NCBI RefSeq assembly: GCF_963169125.1
Contig: NC_084795.1
Coordinates: forward strand, 262,937,042 to 263,001,041
Reading direction: 5' to 3'
DNA from: Humulus lupulus
Taxonomy: Eukaryota > Streptophyta > Magnoliopsida > Rosales > Cannabaceae
DNA: 64,000 nucleotides
This document shows, piece after piece, positions 31,815 to 42,826 of the stretch. Below the pieces are notes generated by a model that saw only the letters and a list, made by a program, of their open reading frames with translations, was not told the DNA's origin and did not search any database. Positions within the stretch are counted from its first letter, which is position 1. Each line of letters starts with the position of its first letter. Both the position numbers and the translations under genes were made by a program.

Positions 31815-34800
31815 ATGAGCGATGGGAGTTTAATGTACTCTGAGGGTCTTAGCTTGATGACCACTAGGGTCAGTTTCCTTTGTTGATTCCTAGCAAGTTC
31901 ATGCAATGTTTGAACTTGGCTAGGGTTACCACTTTAGTTCCCATATCAGCAGGATTGTGTTCAGTGGGAACTTTTTCCACTATGACCTCTCCCTGAGTCA
32001 CTTTGTCTCTCATAAAGTGGTATTTAATCTCAACATGTTTGGTTTTGTCATGAAAGACAGGATTCTTACAGAGATGTATACGGCTCTGGCTGTCAGAGTA
32101 GATTATAGGGATTCTCTTCAGTAGATTTAATTCCTTTAGCACACCCTTAATCCACACAACTTCCTTGATAGCTTCTGTTGCAGAGATATACTCTGCCTCA
32201 GTAGTTGACAATGCAACCACTGGTTGTAATTGGACTTTCCAACTTATGCAGTTTCCCCCAATTAGGAAATAGTATGCAGAGGTAGATCTTCTAGTGTTCC
32301 TATCACCAGCATAGTCAGAGTCACAAAATCCTTCTACCAAAGTTGGGTTTTGTGACTGTTTAAACACTAATCCAATATTTGTAGTCCCTATTAGGTACCT
32401 GAATATCCACTTCATAGCTAGCCAGTGTAATTTTCCAGGGTTAGCCATATACTTGCTTAGCACACTTATAGCATAAGCAATCTAAGGTCTAGTACTTACC
32501 ATTAAGTACATTACAAACCCAACAGCATTAGAGTAGGGTACTTTGCTCATCTCTTCTATCTCTTTATCTGTCTTAGGGCATTCATCTCTAGAGATCTTGT
32601 ATTGACTTGTAATAGGCTGACTAGTCTTCTTAGCACTAGTCATCTGAAACTTCTCAATTACTTTCTGTATGTAATCTTCTTGGCACAGTTTTAAGATCCC
32701 TTTGCCTTTGTCTCTTACAATAGTGATCCCTAGGATTTTAGTAGCAGTACCTAAATCCTTCATTTCAAACTCAAACTTAAGCATTTCCTTAACTAGGTTT
32801 ACCTTAGATCTTTCTTTGCTGATTATCAACATGTCATCTACATATAACAGTAAGTAGATGACATCCTTGATATCACTTCTGTGGAAGTACAAACAAGTAT
32901 CATAGTAGCTCTTAGCAAAACCTTGCTTAGTCATGAAGGCATCAAATCTCTTATTCCATTGTCTAGGAGATTGCTTTAGTCCATATAGGGACTTAACTAG
33001 CTTGCATACCATATGTCCTTTTCCCTTTTCTACATAACCCTTAGGTTGTTCCATGTAGATGTCTTCCTCTAGTTCACCATGTAGGAAAGCAGTAGTGACA
33101 TCCATCTGATCAATTTCCATGTTAAATTGATTTGCTAGGGCAAGCATTAGTCTTATAGTTTTGTACTTGACTACAGGGGAAAAAATCTTTGTGTAGTCAA
33201 CTCCTTCCTTCTGAGTGAACCCTTTAGCCACTAATCTAGCCTTGTACCTCACTGGTTCATCCTTGCTTCTCCCTTCCTTCTGTCTGAACAACCACTTGCA
33301 TTGCACTATACTCTTCCCTTTAGGTCTAGGAACATATATCCAGGTCTTGTTCTTCTTTAAGGAGTCCATTTCCTCATCCATAGCTTTACTCCATTTCTTT
33401 GCATCCTTGCATTTAATAGCTTCTTCATAAGTTTCTGGTTCTATCTTCTGTCCTTCTAGAATACTTAACAATGCATAAGTTGTATCCTCATTCCAGATAT
33501 TGAAGTTGTACTTAGGATTAGGTCTAGGAGCCCTTCTAACTCTGTCCTTGGCCAACTGATAATTTGCCAGGTTCTCAGTTTGGATTTCTTCTTGGTTTCC
33601 CTGCTGTTCCACCTGAAGAGTGTCACCTCCTTGTTCCACCTGACCTGTATCCTGGTCTAGTTCATCTGGTTCAGCTTGTCCTGGATTATAAACATCTCCT
33701 AGAACAACTGGCCTTAAATCAAAACTGACAGTGTTTCCTGCAAGATTAGTATTAGAGCTATTTCCTGAAACATTAGGGTTAGTAGTAATGCATGGAAAAA
33801 TGTTTTCATTAAAAATCACATCCCTACTATTTATAGTTTTCAAACCAGGTTTCTCCCTTACCCATAGTCTGTAGCCCTTAGTACCTTTAGGATAACCTAA
33901 GAAAACACATTTTAGAGCTCTATGCTCTAACTTACCAATGCTTTGGTGTGCATATGCTGCACATCCAAAGACTTTCAAATGTGACAAGTCTGGTGGTTTA
34001 CCAGACCACCTTTCTTCTGGAGTTTTGAATTCCACAACACTTAATGGATACCTGTTGATCAAGTATGCTGCTGTGAGCACAACCTCTCCCCAGAAACCAG
34101 TAGCTAATCTAGCTTGAAACAACATGCATCTTGCATTGTTTAGGATAGTTCTGTTCATTCTTTCTGCCACACCATTCTTTTGTGGTGTTAGTCTGACTGT
34201 TCTGTGCCTTTGAATACCTGTTTTTCTGCAATATGTGTCAAACATATCATTGCAAAACTCTAGGCCATTATCTGTCCTTAGAGTCTTTACCTTTTTATTA
34301 GTCAGATTTTCCATTAAAGTTTTCCAGTCCTGAAACTTGGCAAATGCATCATTTTTATGCTTTAAAAGAAATATCCAAACCTTCCTAGAGTAATCATCAA
34401 CTATAGACAAGAAATAACTACAACCCCCATGTGTAGTAACCTTTCTGGACCCCATAAATCAGAATGCACATATTCTAGTATATCTTTAGATTTATGTGTC
34501 CCAACTTTAAACTTAAGTCTTTGATGCTTACCCAAAATTCAATGCTCACAAAAATCAACTTTACTTACTTTATCTTTGCATAAAAGATTCTATTCACTCA
34601 TTAATTGCAAACCTCTTTCACTGATGTGTCTCAGCCTCCTATGCCATAGAGTAGCTTTAGAATCCTCAGGTGAATTTGCTGCTGTGTTGTGGCAATTAGA
34701 AACTGGTTCCCCTTTTAGATAGTAGAGACCTCCCTCCTTGTAGCCTTTCATTATGGTCATGGAACCCTTGCTTAGTTTCATAGTACCTGTTTCAATTTTA

Positions 34801-35217
34801 CTCACAACACCAAGGTCATCTAGAACACTTATAGAGATTAAATTTATAGCTAAATTAGGTACAAGTCTTACCCCTGTCAAAGACCTTACCACACCATCAA
34901 ACATTCTGAAGTTTACAGTAGTTGAACCTTCAATGTGACATGTTTGATTGTTGCCTAGAATGACCTTTCCACCTTTAGATTCCCTGAAATCAGTAAGTAA
35001 AGATTTATCATTAGTCATATGAAAAGTACAACCTGAATCAAGAATCAATTCATTTTTAAAATTAGGGACAACAATATAAACTTCTCCACTTTCATAGCCA
35101 TCACTTAGATTGGCTTTTGTTTGTTTTTCTTTCTGTTTTGAGAAGTAGTTCTCTCCTTGATTTGCATCACTGTCTTGATCATCAGGCTTGTTCTTATTAT
35201 TCCTTTTCCAGCAGTAG

Positions 35218-35577
35218 CAATTCCTCCTGAAATGTCCTGGTTTTCCACAGTGAAAGCAGCCATTAGGATCCTTAGGACCCCTAGATTGAGACCTGCCTCT
35301 TCCTTGTTTTCCACCTCTGTTAGGGCCTCTGCTGTGACTTCTCCCTCAATCGTTCCATGGCTTCTTTTGCCGAGGCCTTTCTCTGCTTAGGTTTCAGCAA
35401 TTCCTCCTGAAATGTCCTGGTTTTCCACAGTGAAAGCAGCCATTAGGATCCTTAGGACCCCTAGATTGAGACCTGCCTCTTCCTTGTTTTCCACCTCTGT
35501 TAGGGCCTCTGTTGTGACTTCTCCCTCAATCGTTCCATGGCTTCTTTTGCTGAGGCCTTTCTCTGCTTAGGTTTAGT
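35218..35577 (-). repeat. 180-bp tandem duplication in copia gag
   Basis: 35218-35397 and 35398-35577 are two copies exactly 180 bp apart, with only about two differences over the bulk (GCTGTG/GTTGTG, GCCGAGG/GCTGAGG) and a change at the junction. Each copy contains the CCHC zinc-knuckle codons. At 60 codons the shift is in frame, but each copy also carries an in-frame TGA. Confidence 0.93.
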
Positions 35578-35984
35578 TCCCCATTAGAACTACCTAGCTT
35601 GTCATTCTTTAATTCCAGGTCCATTGATTTTAGGGCAGAGATAACTTCATCCAAAGTTATAAAAGTCCTTCCATATTTAATGGCTGTTTTTACTTCCCTG
35701 TAGGATTCTGGTAGAGAATTTAGGATGATGATAGCCTGGTTTTCATCACTTAAAGACTTATTCTCACCAGAATTAGCCAGTTCTATATGCATTCTTAGAA
35801 ACTCATCCAGATTCTACTCAAGATTCTTGGATTTGTTCATCTTGAAACCAAAGATTCTTTCTTTGAGAAAAATCTTATTGGTTAAAGACTTCCGCTGAAA
35901 ATGCTCTTCTAGCTTTCTCCATATCCCAGCTGGAGTCTCTTCTTTATCCACTAATCTGATGATTGCATCACTCAGATTGAAGAT

Positions 35985-38399
35985 TGTAACGACCCGAATT
36001 CGCTAATAAGGCTTAAGGGCCTTGATTAGAGTGCCTGAAGGGCATAATGGGAATTATGTGTGATTTTAATGATTAAGATGCATGATTATGATTTAAAGCA
36101 TGTTATATGACTATTTGAATATCTGAGATGCATGACTATGTGTATTAGTATGCATGTAGGCCCTGATTAGGTTAGAAGGACATAATCGTAATTTTGGCCA
36201 TTGTGGGCATAATTGTATTGATATATGTGATAATTGTCGAGACCATATTATTATGTGCATATATCTGTGATCTGTGACTCGAGACGATCCTAGTGAGCAA
36301 AGTAGCGAAAAAGTCATGGCGGGGATTTATACCCGGCTCGGGGTGAGCTCAGGGGTATAAATGGGAATTTAGTGAATATACTGGAGTCTTTCTTGACATT
36401 GAGGAATATTATTGGTGATTAATTAGGTATTGGAAGCTAAGCGAGAAATATTAGAGACACTCGAGGAGTTAGCGGGAATTGGGGTAAAATGACTAGAATG
36501 CCCATAAGTGGACTAAAGGGTTAGAAATAAAGGGGAGGGCATTAAGGTCATTTGGCTTTCTAAATGTGGGAATTACTGAGGCTTTATGTTAGTGGGAATT
36601 GTAGAGAAATGTAGAAGTCTGAAGGAGAAGGAAAAGGAAGGGAAAAGAAAGGGAGAAAACAGAGAGAGAGTTCTCTAGGTCGGTTTACATCTCCTTCATC
36701 AGTTTCTTGAGGATTTCTGGAGCAAAGCTCAGACGAGAGCTGGGAAGGACTAAGCATCAAGGGTTCAAAGCTAAGTTTGACGAATTGGCAGAGGTTTAGC
36801 AAGAGGACACTAACACTTGAGGTAAGACTTTAGAGTTCTTCAGTTTCTGTTTTTGGTTTTTAAGCTATGGTGTTTAAGTTGAATTGGATGGGAACTTTAG
36901 GGAATTCAGGCCTAAGACTGAGGAGGATCAAGCCAAGGAAGCCTAGAGGCAGCTTGTGGTCAAAATCCCACCAAAGGTATAAATTCTAAGCTCTAACTTT
37001 GATGTTCAATTGGTTTCTGTTGAGTTTTAGTGTCTAGAAGTGGCTATGGTGAATTTTGAGTTTGGGGATGCATGTGCTTGAGTTCTAGGTGTTTGGGGTG
37101 CTTGGGATGAGTGGAGTATGGTCATAAGGTTGTTTTTGAGTTTGGGAAAGATTTGGAGGAGTTTTGGTTGAGGTTGGTTTGAGGAAATCGCAGAAGGGAA
37201 AAACTGGTGTTTGCAAGTCTGTGACTAGCGCTACAGCGCTAGCCTTTGGGCGCTACAGCGCTAGGCCAAGCTTGCTGATGGGATTTTGCTTCTGTTTGTA
37301 GCGCTGTAGCACCCTCCCATGAGCGCTGTAGCGCTACCCTGACTTCTGAAGGGGATTTTAGGGTTGTTTGCAAGGGCTTTTGACCTAAGGTTTGAGGTTA
37401 GATTCCACCACCTTGTTTGGTGGAACTAGGACCTCTCGGGGGCTCGGGATTGGCCCCGAGGCTAGGTTTTGGACTTAAGGATTGATGATGAATTTAGCCC
37501 ATGGTTGTGTTTAGGTGAGCGCTAGGGCTCAAGGGGGATCGTGCTCAAGGAGTCGGGGGATCAAAGCTAGTGAATTGAAAGGTAAGAAAACTGCACCTAG
37601 TTATATGTTTGTGATGGGACTAAGTGCTCCCGATACTTGTATCATGTCATTGATGGTATTACGCCATGAGACATGCAAAAGCGGCCTAAGAGTGCCGTAC
37701 ATAATATTTGCGCATAGGGCGCGGCTTGGCTACTGGTAGCCGAGGATAGCTTAATATTCACTGAGCTCGGTTTAAGCGGGCCGGAGTCAGTGGGATAACG
37801 GAGGGAGCAGCCTGAGGGCGCTAGCCCTAGTTATCAATTGTGCAGTGATATATGATATGATTTGGTATGCTTAGTATGTTGAATACTTGACTATACTGAA
37901 TGATTACATGGTTGAGATTATGTGAAGTAGTATGTGATGTTGACTTGTCTGTTGATTGCTTATGCTCTGCTGTTGTGTTTTCTTGCTGGGCCTTGGCTCA
38001 CGGGTGCTACGTGGTGCAGGTAAAGGCAAGGGCAGGTTGGACCAATCCTGAGGTGGAGGGCTGCGGGGTTGAATGTACATAGCCCGCTGTTCGATCACCA
38101 TGGTCGAGGAGTGGATCAGGATAGGGATCACCTAACTGTTTGTTTTGCCTTAGTATGGCTGGTTATAGTATCTGAACCTTATAACTTTTGTAAACGATCC
38201 TTAAACTTGTATTTTTTTTTGGGATCCCGTGAAAACATATAGTGTTTCTTAATGAAAATGTGGCTTTTGAGACCAAAACATCTTAAACCCTAGTTCCTTT
38301 ACAGTTTCGATGACACACTTTTAATTAAATGACTTGATTAGCAAGTCTGGCACTTTATAAACACACAGTGTAACGGTCTTGGCTATCTAGGGCATTACA
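35985..38399 (+). mobile_element. Solo LTR, 2415 bp, Tekay-like family A
   Basis: Bounded by perfect TSDs AAGAT (35980-35984 and 38400-38404). It starts TGTAACGACCCG and ends GGGCATTACA. It is the same family as the solo LTR at 2997, about 95% identical at the start, in the opposite orientation. It splits the copia gag. Palindromic AGCGCTACAGCGCTAG words cluster at 37228-37336. There is no internal region. Confidence 0.93.
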
Positions 38400-38807
38400 A
38401 AGATGATAATTCCAATAGAAGTTTCCAGGTATTCTTCCTGCTGGATTCTGGTTGTATTCTCTGGCCATTCAATAGGTTCTTCCAGAACCCTTAGCAACTT
38501 TTGTTGTGCCAGCAAAGATCTGATCTTTCTCCTCCAGATCCTATAGTCACCTGAGCCATCAAACTTATCAATGTCAGTCTTAACACTACTCATATTGATT
38601 ATGTTAGAATTTAAATCAGAGATAGGGTTAGGAATCCCATGTTGATCATTCAGTGGCACATCCACTAAATCTCCAATGTCATTGTCATCTTCTTGTAGAT
38701 TCAATCTCTCCTGATATTGAGGATCAATTTCCTCTGGTCCTTGATTATCGATTTCTTCCAGTCTTGCTTGTTAATTGTATCAATTTGTGTCTTGAATCTT
38801 GCAGAAA

Positions 38808-38826
38808 AGCTTGGCTCTGATACCAC
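38808..38826 (-). other. Primer binding site of the Tork-like copia element
   Basis: On the minus strand the sequence next to the 5' LTR reads GTGGTATCAGAGCCAAG, an exact match to the initiator methionine tRNA complement TGGTATCAGAGC. Confidence 0.92.
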
Positions 38827-39656
38827 TGTTAGAATCTGTAGCTTCTAACTACAAGACACAAAATTAATACACAAAAGAATTTTATGGTAATTTTGCAATT
38901 ATTTCATGCGTCCACGAAAAATGGCAAAAATAAAAAACCCAAAAACATTAAAAAAAAAAGGCTCGGTCCAGCCCAACAAGCAAAGCCACAAAAAACCCTA
39001 AAACACTGAGTTATTCAACTCAGAACATAGAAATCAAACACACAATATCAAGAACACAGGCACACAAGAACAACAATGAAAGATTAAGGTTAGAGTTCGA
39101 GAGAAACAAACAGAGAAAGTAGATCTGAACACCAAAAGTTTGATCTCGGAGTTCACCCCAGAACGATGGGCTACGTCTCCGTCAAGCTACCTCAGAGTGC
39201 TTGATTATCCACTAGTCACAACAGGTATTCCAAAAGTTTGCAACAGATTTTGAATCACACACTTTGATTGATAATCTGTTCTTTATTTCTCTCTGTTTTC
39301 TTTTTCTTTTTTTTCTCTTACTAACTCCCTTTTTGTTCTTTCTTTTGCATGCGATTACAATTGAGCTCCTCAGAGCTTCTCTCTCTACCACTCTCTCTCT
39401 AGCTCAGCTCACAGGGGATAACTAAAGCTTCAGGTAGTTCTCTTCCAACTCGATCTAGTTTATATATGATGTAGAAGTAGTCTAGGTTGCTGAGCTGTAG
39501 TTAGTTAGGCCTTTCTTGTTTTTGTTAGAGTCTGTTGTAACTGAAAGAAGTTGGAGTCTTTGTTTTGAGTGTCTGTACTGGTAGTTGGCCTACGGGCAAA
39601 CTTGTAATTTTAACCTGTTGTAATTAAACTGAGCTTATAAGGAGATTTACATAACA
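38827..39656 (-). repeat. 5' LTR of the Tork-like copia element
   Basis: 830 bp, three longer than the 3' copy through an A-run length difference near 38950. A minus-strand TATA box is near 39460. Confidence 0.93.
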
Positions 39657-39661
39657 GTAAT

Positions 39662-40352
39662 AATAGAATCACACCATCAATCAGAACCACAAATCAAAAT
39701 TCCAATATATATATATTTGTAGATTTTTTAGCTAAATTTATGACTCCTTTTTGTTAATTCACAATACATAGGCTCTAATTAACAACTTAATTAACTTAAA
39801 ATAAAAAACAATGCATATTGTTCTAACATAGGATATCTAGATCTATGGAGCTAATCTACATAACAAGGGTAAATACGAAAACAATGTGGATCCTATCTAG
39901 AGATTTGAAGGCCAAGTAAGTAACACAACAAGCATACAACAAACAAACCTCATTTGGCTACAAATAGCAATCTTTGCTTATCAAAAGCACACCAAAACAA
40001 CAATTATTGCCAATTTTCTTTCTAAGTCTCAGTTAATGGCTTATTTCTTTAGTCAACAAAGACACTTTATGCCAAAAATGGGTTTCTAATGACAACTCTT
40101 TAAAGGCAAATATATCCAAAACAACATAATACAAAAGCATAAAAAGTTCAATTCAAATAGTCCTTTAAGGTTTTAATATTGAGTGGTTCAAACACATTTT
40201 TATTACATAACTACTATTGTTGCTGCGACCCCATATATATATAATGAAATCAACTTAACTAATTTGTAGGGCACACCCTTTAATTAATAAAAGGTTAATC
40301 AGAAGACACTTTAGATATATTTTTCTTCATGTCATTTCAGAATGTATATATT

Positions 40353-40384
<32 letters not shown>

Positions 40385-41150
40385 ACTTTCAATTTTCAAA
40401 GTAGGCAATGTCATGTTGAAATAATAGAGTCGAGAAGTATAAACAAATTATACCACAAAGATCTTAACTTGATGCAAAACTCATATAAAAAATACAAAAT
40501 GCAACTGAAAATTACAACACCACATTTCATATAGCAAGTGTCGTCACTACACTACCCTTTTCAGCAATAACAATGTCGCAACAAATATTTCAGACATAAC
40601 ATAATCAAAAGCGAGGGAGAGGAACAAGTAAGACAAACCTAAAATACATATAAGTCATTGCAAGCTAGGCTTGGCTTGTCTAAGCTTTTTAAAAAAAAAA
40701 AAAAGAATTCCCTAATTGCAAGCTACCTATCACTTCACTATGTCCTCTCGATTTCAACATAGAAAGAATGATGTCATTTGTGGACTATGACCCATGATTT
40801 AGATTCTAATCTTTACAAAAAGGCATACGAAGATAACAATATCAACTAATTAGATAAAAAACTTAAAGAAGTGCAAGAAAGAATACGGGGATTTACATGA
40901 TTAATGTTATTAATAAACCCTAGTCTACGAGTAACTTGTGTTAGGATATGGAGAGCTTGGAGGTTTTCAGCTCCTACAGAGTTCAGACAGCGTTTTAGCA
41001 ATGCTCTTAATACGAAAAAATGGGGGTCCTTTTACAAAGTGTGCCCTAGCCCTATTTATCGATGGCTGAGGACAATTAATTCCCTTAATGAGGATTTATT
41101 ACAAACATTCTCCCTTAATGAGGTACTAATGGATTGTAAATATGCATTTA
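39662..41150. other. Unassigned AT-rich region with promoter-like motifs at its right end
   Basis: This is the continuation of the pre-insertion locus after the copia TSD. A (TA)n run is at 40340-40385. On the minus strand a TATA-like CGATAAATAGGG is near 41052. About 140 bp downstream comes TAGGGTTTA (40912-40920), a telo-box in reverse, then CAT|GTAAAT, a possible donor at 40896. Telo-boxes are common in plant ribosomal protein promoters. No coding exon could be read. The promoter reading is inference only. Confidence 0.35.
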
Positions 41151-41515
41151 TTACTATAAAAATGGTCATTTGCATCAGTTCCCAACTACCACAATTGATT
41201 TTTTACGTTAGTTTTAAAAGTGACGCAAAATCCCGTGACGCAAACCAGCTTGGTATTTGTGTCAGTGCTGCACTAACGCAAACATGACATTTGTGGTAAT
41301 TTTCCACTAACGCAAACGCCTGGCATTTGTATCAGTGTTCCACTGCCACAAATGCCACATTTGTGTCAGTGGAGAACTGCCACAAACGTCAAGTTTGCGT
41401 CAGTAGAGTACTGACGCAAATACCAGGCTGGTTTGCGTTAATGGAAAACTGCCACAAATGCTAAAAACGTGATTTTTTGCGTCAATTAGGAACTGTCACA
41501 TAATGTGTTAACCAG
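41151..41515. repeat. CACTA terminus and subterminal repeats
   Basis: About eight copies of CTGACGCAAA / CTGCCACAAA / CTAACGCAAA alternate with about seven reverse copies (TTTGCGTCAGT / TTTGTGTCAGT). Spacing is roughly 10-40 bp, and forward and reverse copies can pair as short hairpins. Subterminal repeats of this kind bind the transposase in En/Spm elements. Confidence 0.75.
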
Positions 41516-41980
41516 AGAAACTGCAAATGTTTATGCCAATTCCTCTGGCCTATTTGAATAAAACAAAAAGCAGTAGCAGAAACAAAAAAACAACAGCAAA
41601 AATAGAAAAACAGCAGTATAAACATAAAAACAACACCATAAATCAATAAAACATTTGTATAGTTAGCATTTGTGATTGAATCTACAAAAGTATTTTATAT
41701 TTCAAAGTTAATCTATGTATGTAGTTATAACTACTGCATGTTAAATTTCTAAGCATTAAACACTTAAACTAAAATTTCATCACCAAACTTGCTCATTTGC
41801 TAACTGAGATATGTCAAAATTGATTCAGTCCACTCATCCCGTATCTCGTTGATTTTTTCAGCTAGATATAGTGTTGTATTCTTAAACCATTTAAGAAATA
41901 TTTAACATAATAAGTTAGAATTCATCCAAATAAAATCATAAGCGATAGTTTAAATTAAATTTAAAAGGGTAAAATAATAC

Positions 41981-42682
41981 CTCATTTTTCAAGTAGGTCT
42001 TCGGTCTAGGCTGTGAAATCAATTCTCTAGCAAACTTCATAATGTAATAGCCACACTTGGTGGGCCCAGTTTGGTTTCAACACTATTACAACATAGTTAT
42101 CCAAATGTAAGTCTCAAATTTAGCAAGTTATTATAATAAAAATATGTCAAAGACTTTAATAAAATAAGTAATAATTTACTTACTTTATGAACACAAACTT
42201 TTAGTTTAATAGACTCTTTTTGTCTTCGGTGTGTATCGTATTGATCTAATGCCCTGCACACACTATTAATATTTATTCAGATGTGAGTCCGAATGAAATA
42301 ATAAAATAATTAAGTAATATGTATAACTTACATGATAATTATCTCCTTGATTTCCGGACGAAAATATGAATTTACAGGATCCAAAAAATCCACCGAATGA
42401 CTGTGTAGCTGAATCAATACTAACATCTAGTAAAAGCTACAAAAAAAAACTTTTGTGTAAGATATTTATCAATAAACAAAATATATGTAAATAAAATTAA
42501 GTTGACTTACTTTTTTTCCAAGGACAAATTAGAAATTGTGTCTCTAGCTCCATCAGTAGAAATCGTTCGAAGAGATTTTTAGCTCGTGCTTCATTCGTTC
42601 CTCCATCAGTGGACACTAAAGCTAGATGCATGAAAGTGTACATGTGGTTCAACCCCTGTGTTTGCACTAAATCATCAAGCAC
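41981..42682 (-). pseudogene. Ulp1-type cysteine protease gene of the CACTA element, decayed
   Basis: Four exon-like blocks on the minus strand have GT-AG limits. They are about 42512-42682 (AKNLFERFLLMELETQFLIC), 42332-42436 (MLVLIQLHSHSVDFLDPV...), 42184-42253 (DTHRRQKESIKLKV) and 41981-42082 (KCGYYIMKFARELIS). The last contains the Cys-Gly that in this family carries the nucleophile. The Trp codon expected before MLV reads TAG, and a TGA precedes NQTGPTKCG. Such C48-like genes accompany plant CACTA transposases; they are also found as host proteins, but the context here is CACTA. Confidence 0.7.
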
Positions 42683-42826
42683 CCTACATATAAAAAATTA
42701 AATAAACTAATAGGCTTCAAGTTACACAAATTAAGCTATAAATTTATAAACACCATTGTACTTCATATATAATGTCAGCTCAGTCTGTCCAATCATCTTA
42801 TAGTTGCAAAAGTGGAGGATATCCTA

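Larger units (their letters stand above)
31870..38704 (-). pseudogene. Copia Gag-Pol polyprotein, interrupted and mutated
   Basis: Starting at ATG 38704, Gag (DKFDGSGDYRIWRRKI) runs to 38405. It is cut by a solo LTR and resumes at 35984 with the capsid part. A CCHC knuckle (CFHCGKPGHFRRNC) lies in a 180-bp tandem duplication. Protease DSGCTFHMT is near 35035. The pre-integrase LWHRRLRHIS is at about 34640. The integrase core has Asp in RTDNGLEF and Glu in NGVAERMN. RT has YVDD in LLLYVDDML (about 32840). RNase H is 32463-31870 (DSDYAGDRNTRRSTSAY, STTEAEYIS, HNPADMGTK). Breaks: TGA before the knuckle (also copied by the duplication), two stops at about 34515-34590, a frameshift near 34450 and a TAG at 32482. 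The catalytic residues themselves survive. Confidence 0.88.
30968..39656 (-). mobile_element. Tork-like Ty1/copia element with a solo LTR in gag
   Basis: It is bounded by perfect TSDs GTAAT (30963-30967, 39657-39661). The LTRs are 830 bp (38827-39656, the 5' one) and 827 bp (30968-31794), with about 28 substitutions (3.4%) by eye. Primer site, gag, protease, integrase, RT and RNase H follow in copia order on the minus strand. Without the 2.4-kb solo LTR the element is about 6.3 kb. The RNase H end (FKHCMNLLGI) and Gag start resemble Tork-type elements, but the lineage needs an RT tree. Stops and a frameshift make it inactive. Confidence 0.93.
41151..42826 (-). mobile_element. CACTA (En/Spm-type) DNA transposon, one end only
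   Basis: The left end TTACTATAAAAATGG is one base off a CACTA terminus (CACTATAAAAATG). It is followed by dense subterminal repeats and then a decayed Ulp1-type protease gene transcribed toward this end, an arrangement known in plant CACTA elements. The right part with the transposase is missing: the Tekay-like LTR begins at 42827. The TSD cannot be shown. Confidence 0.65.

Noticed and set aside
40904..41287. 127-codon plus-strand frame
   Set aside because: It crosses the CACTA terminus and a promoter-like segment, with no recognisable domain.
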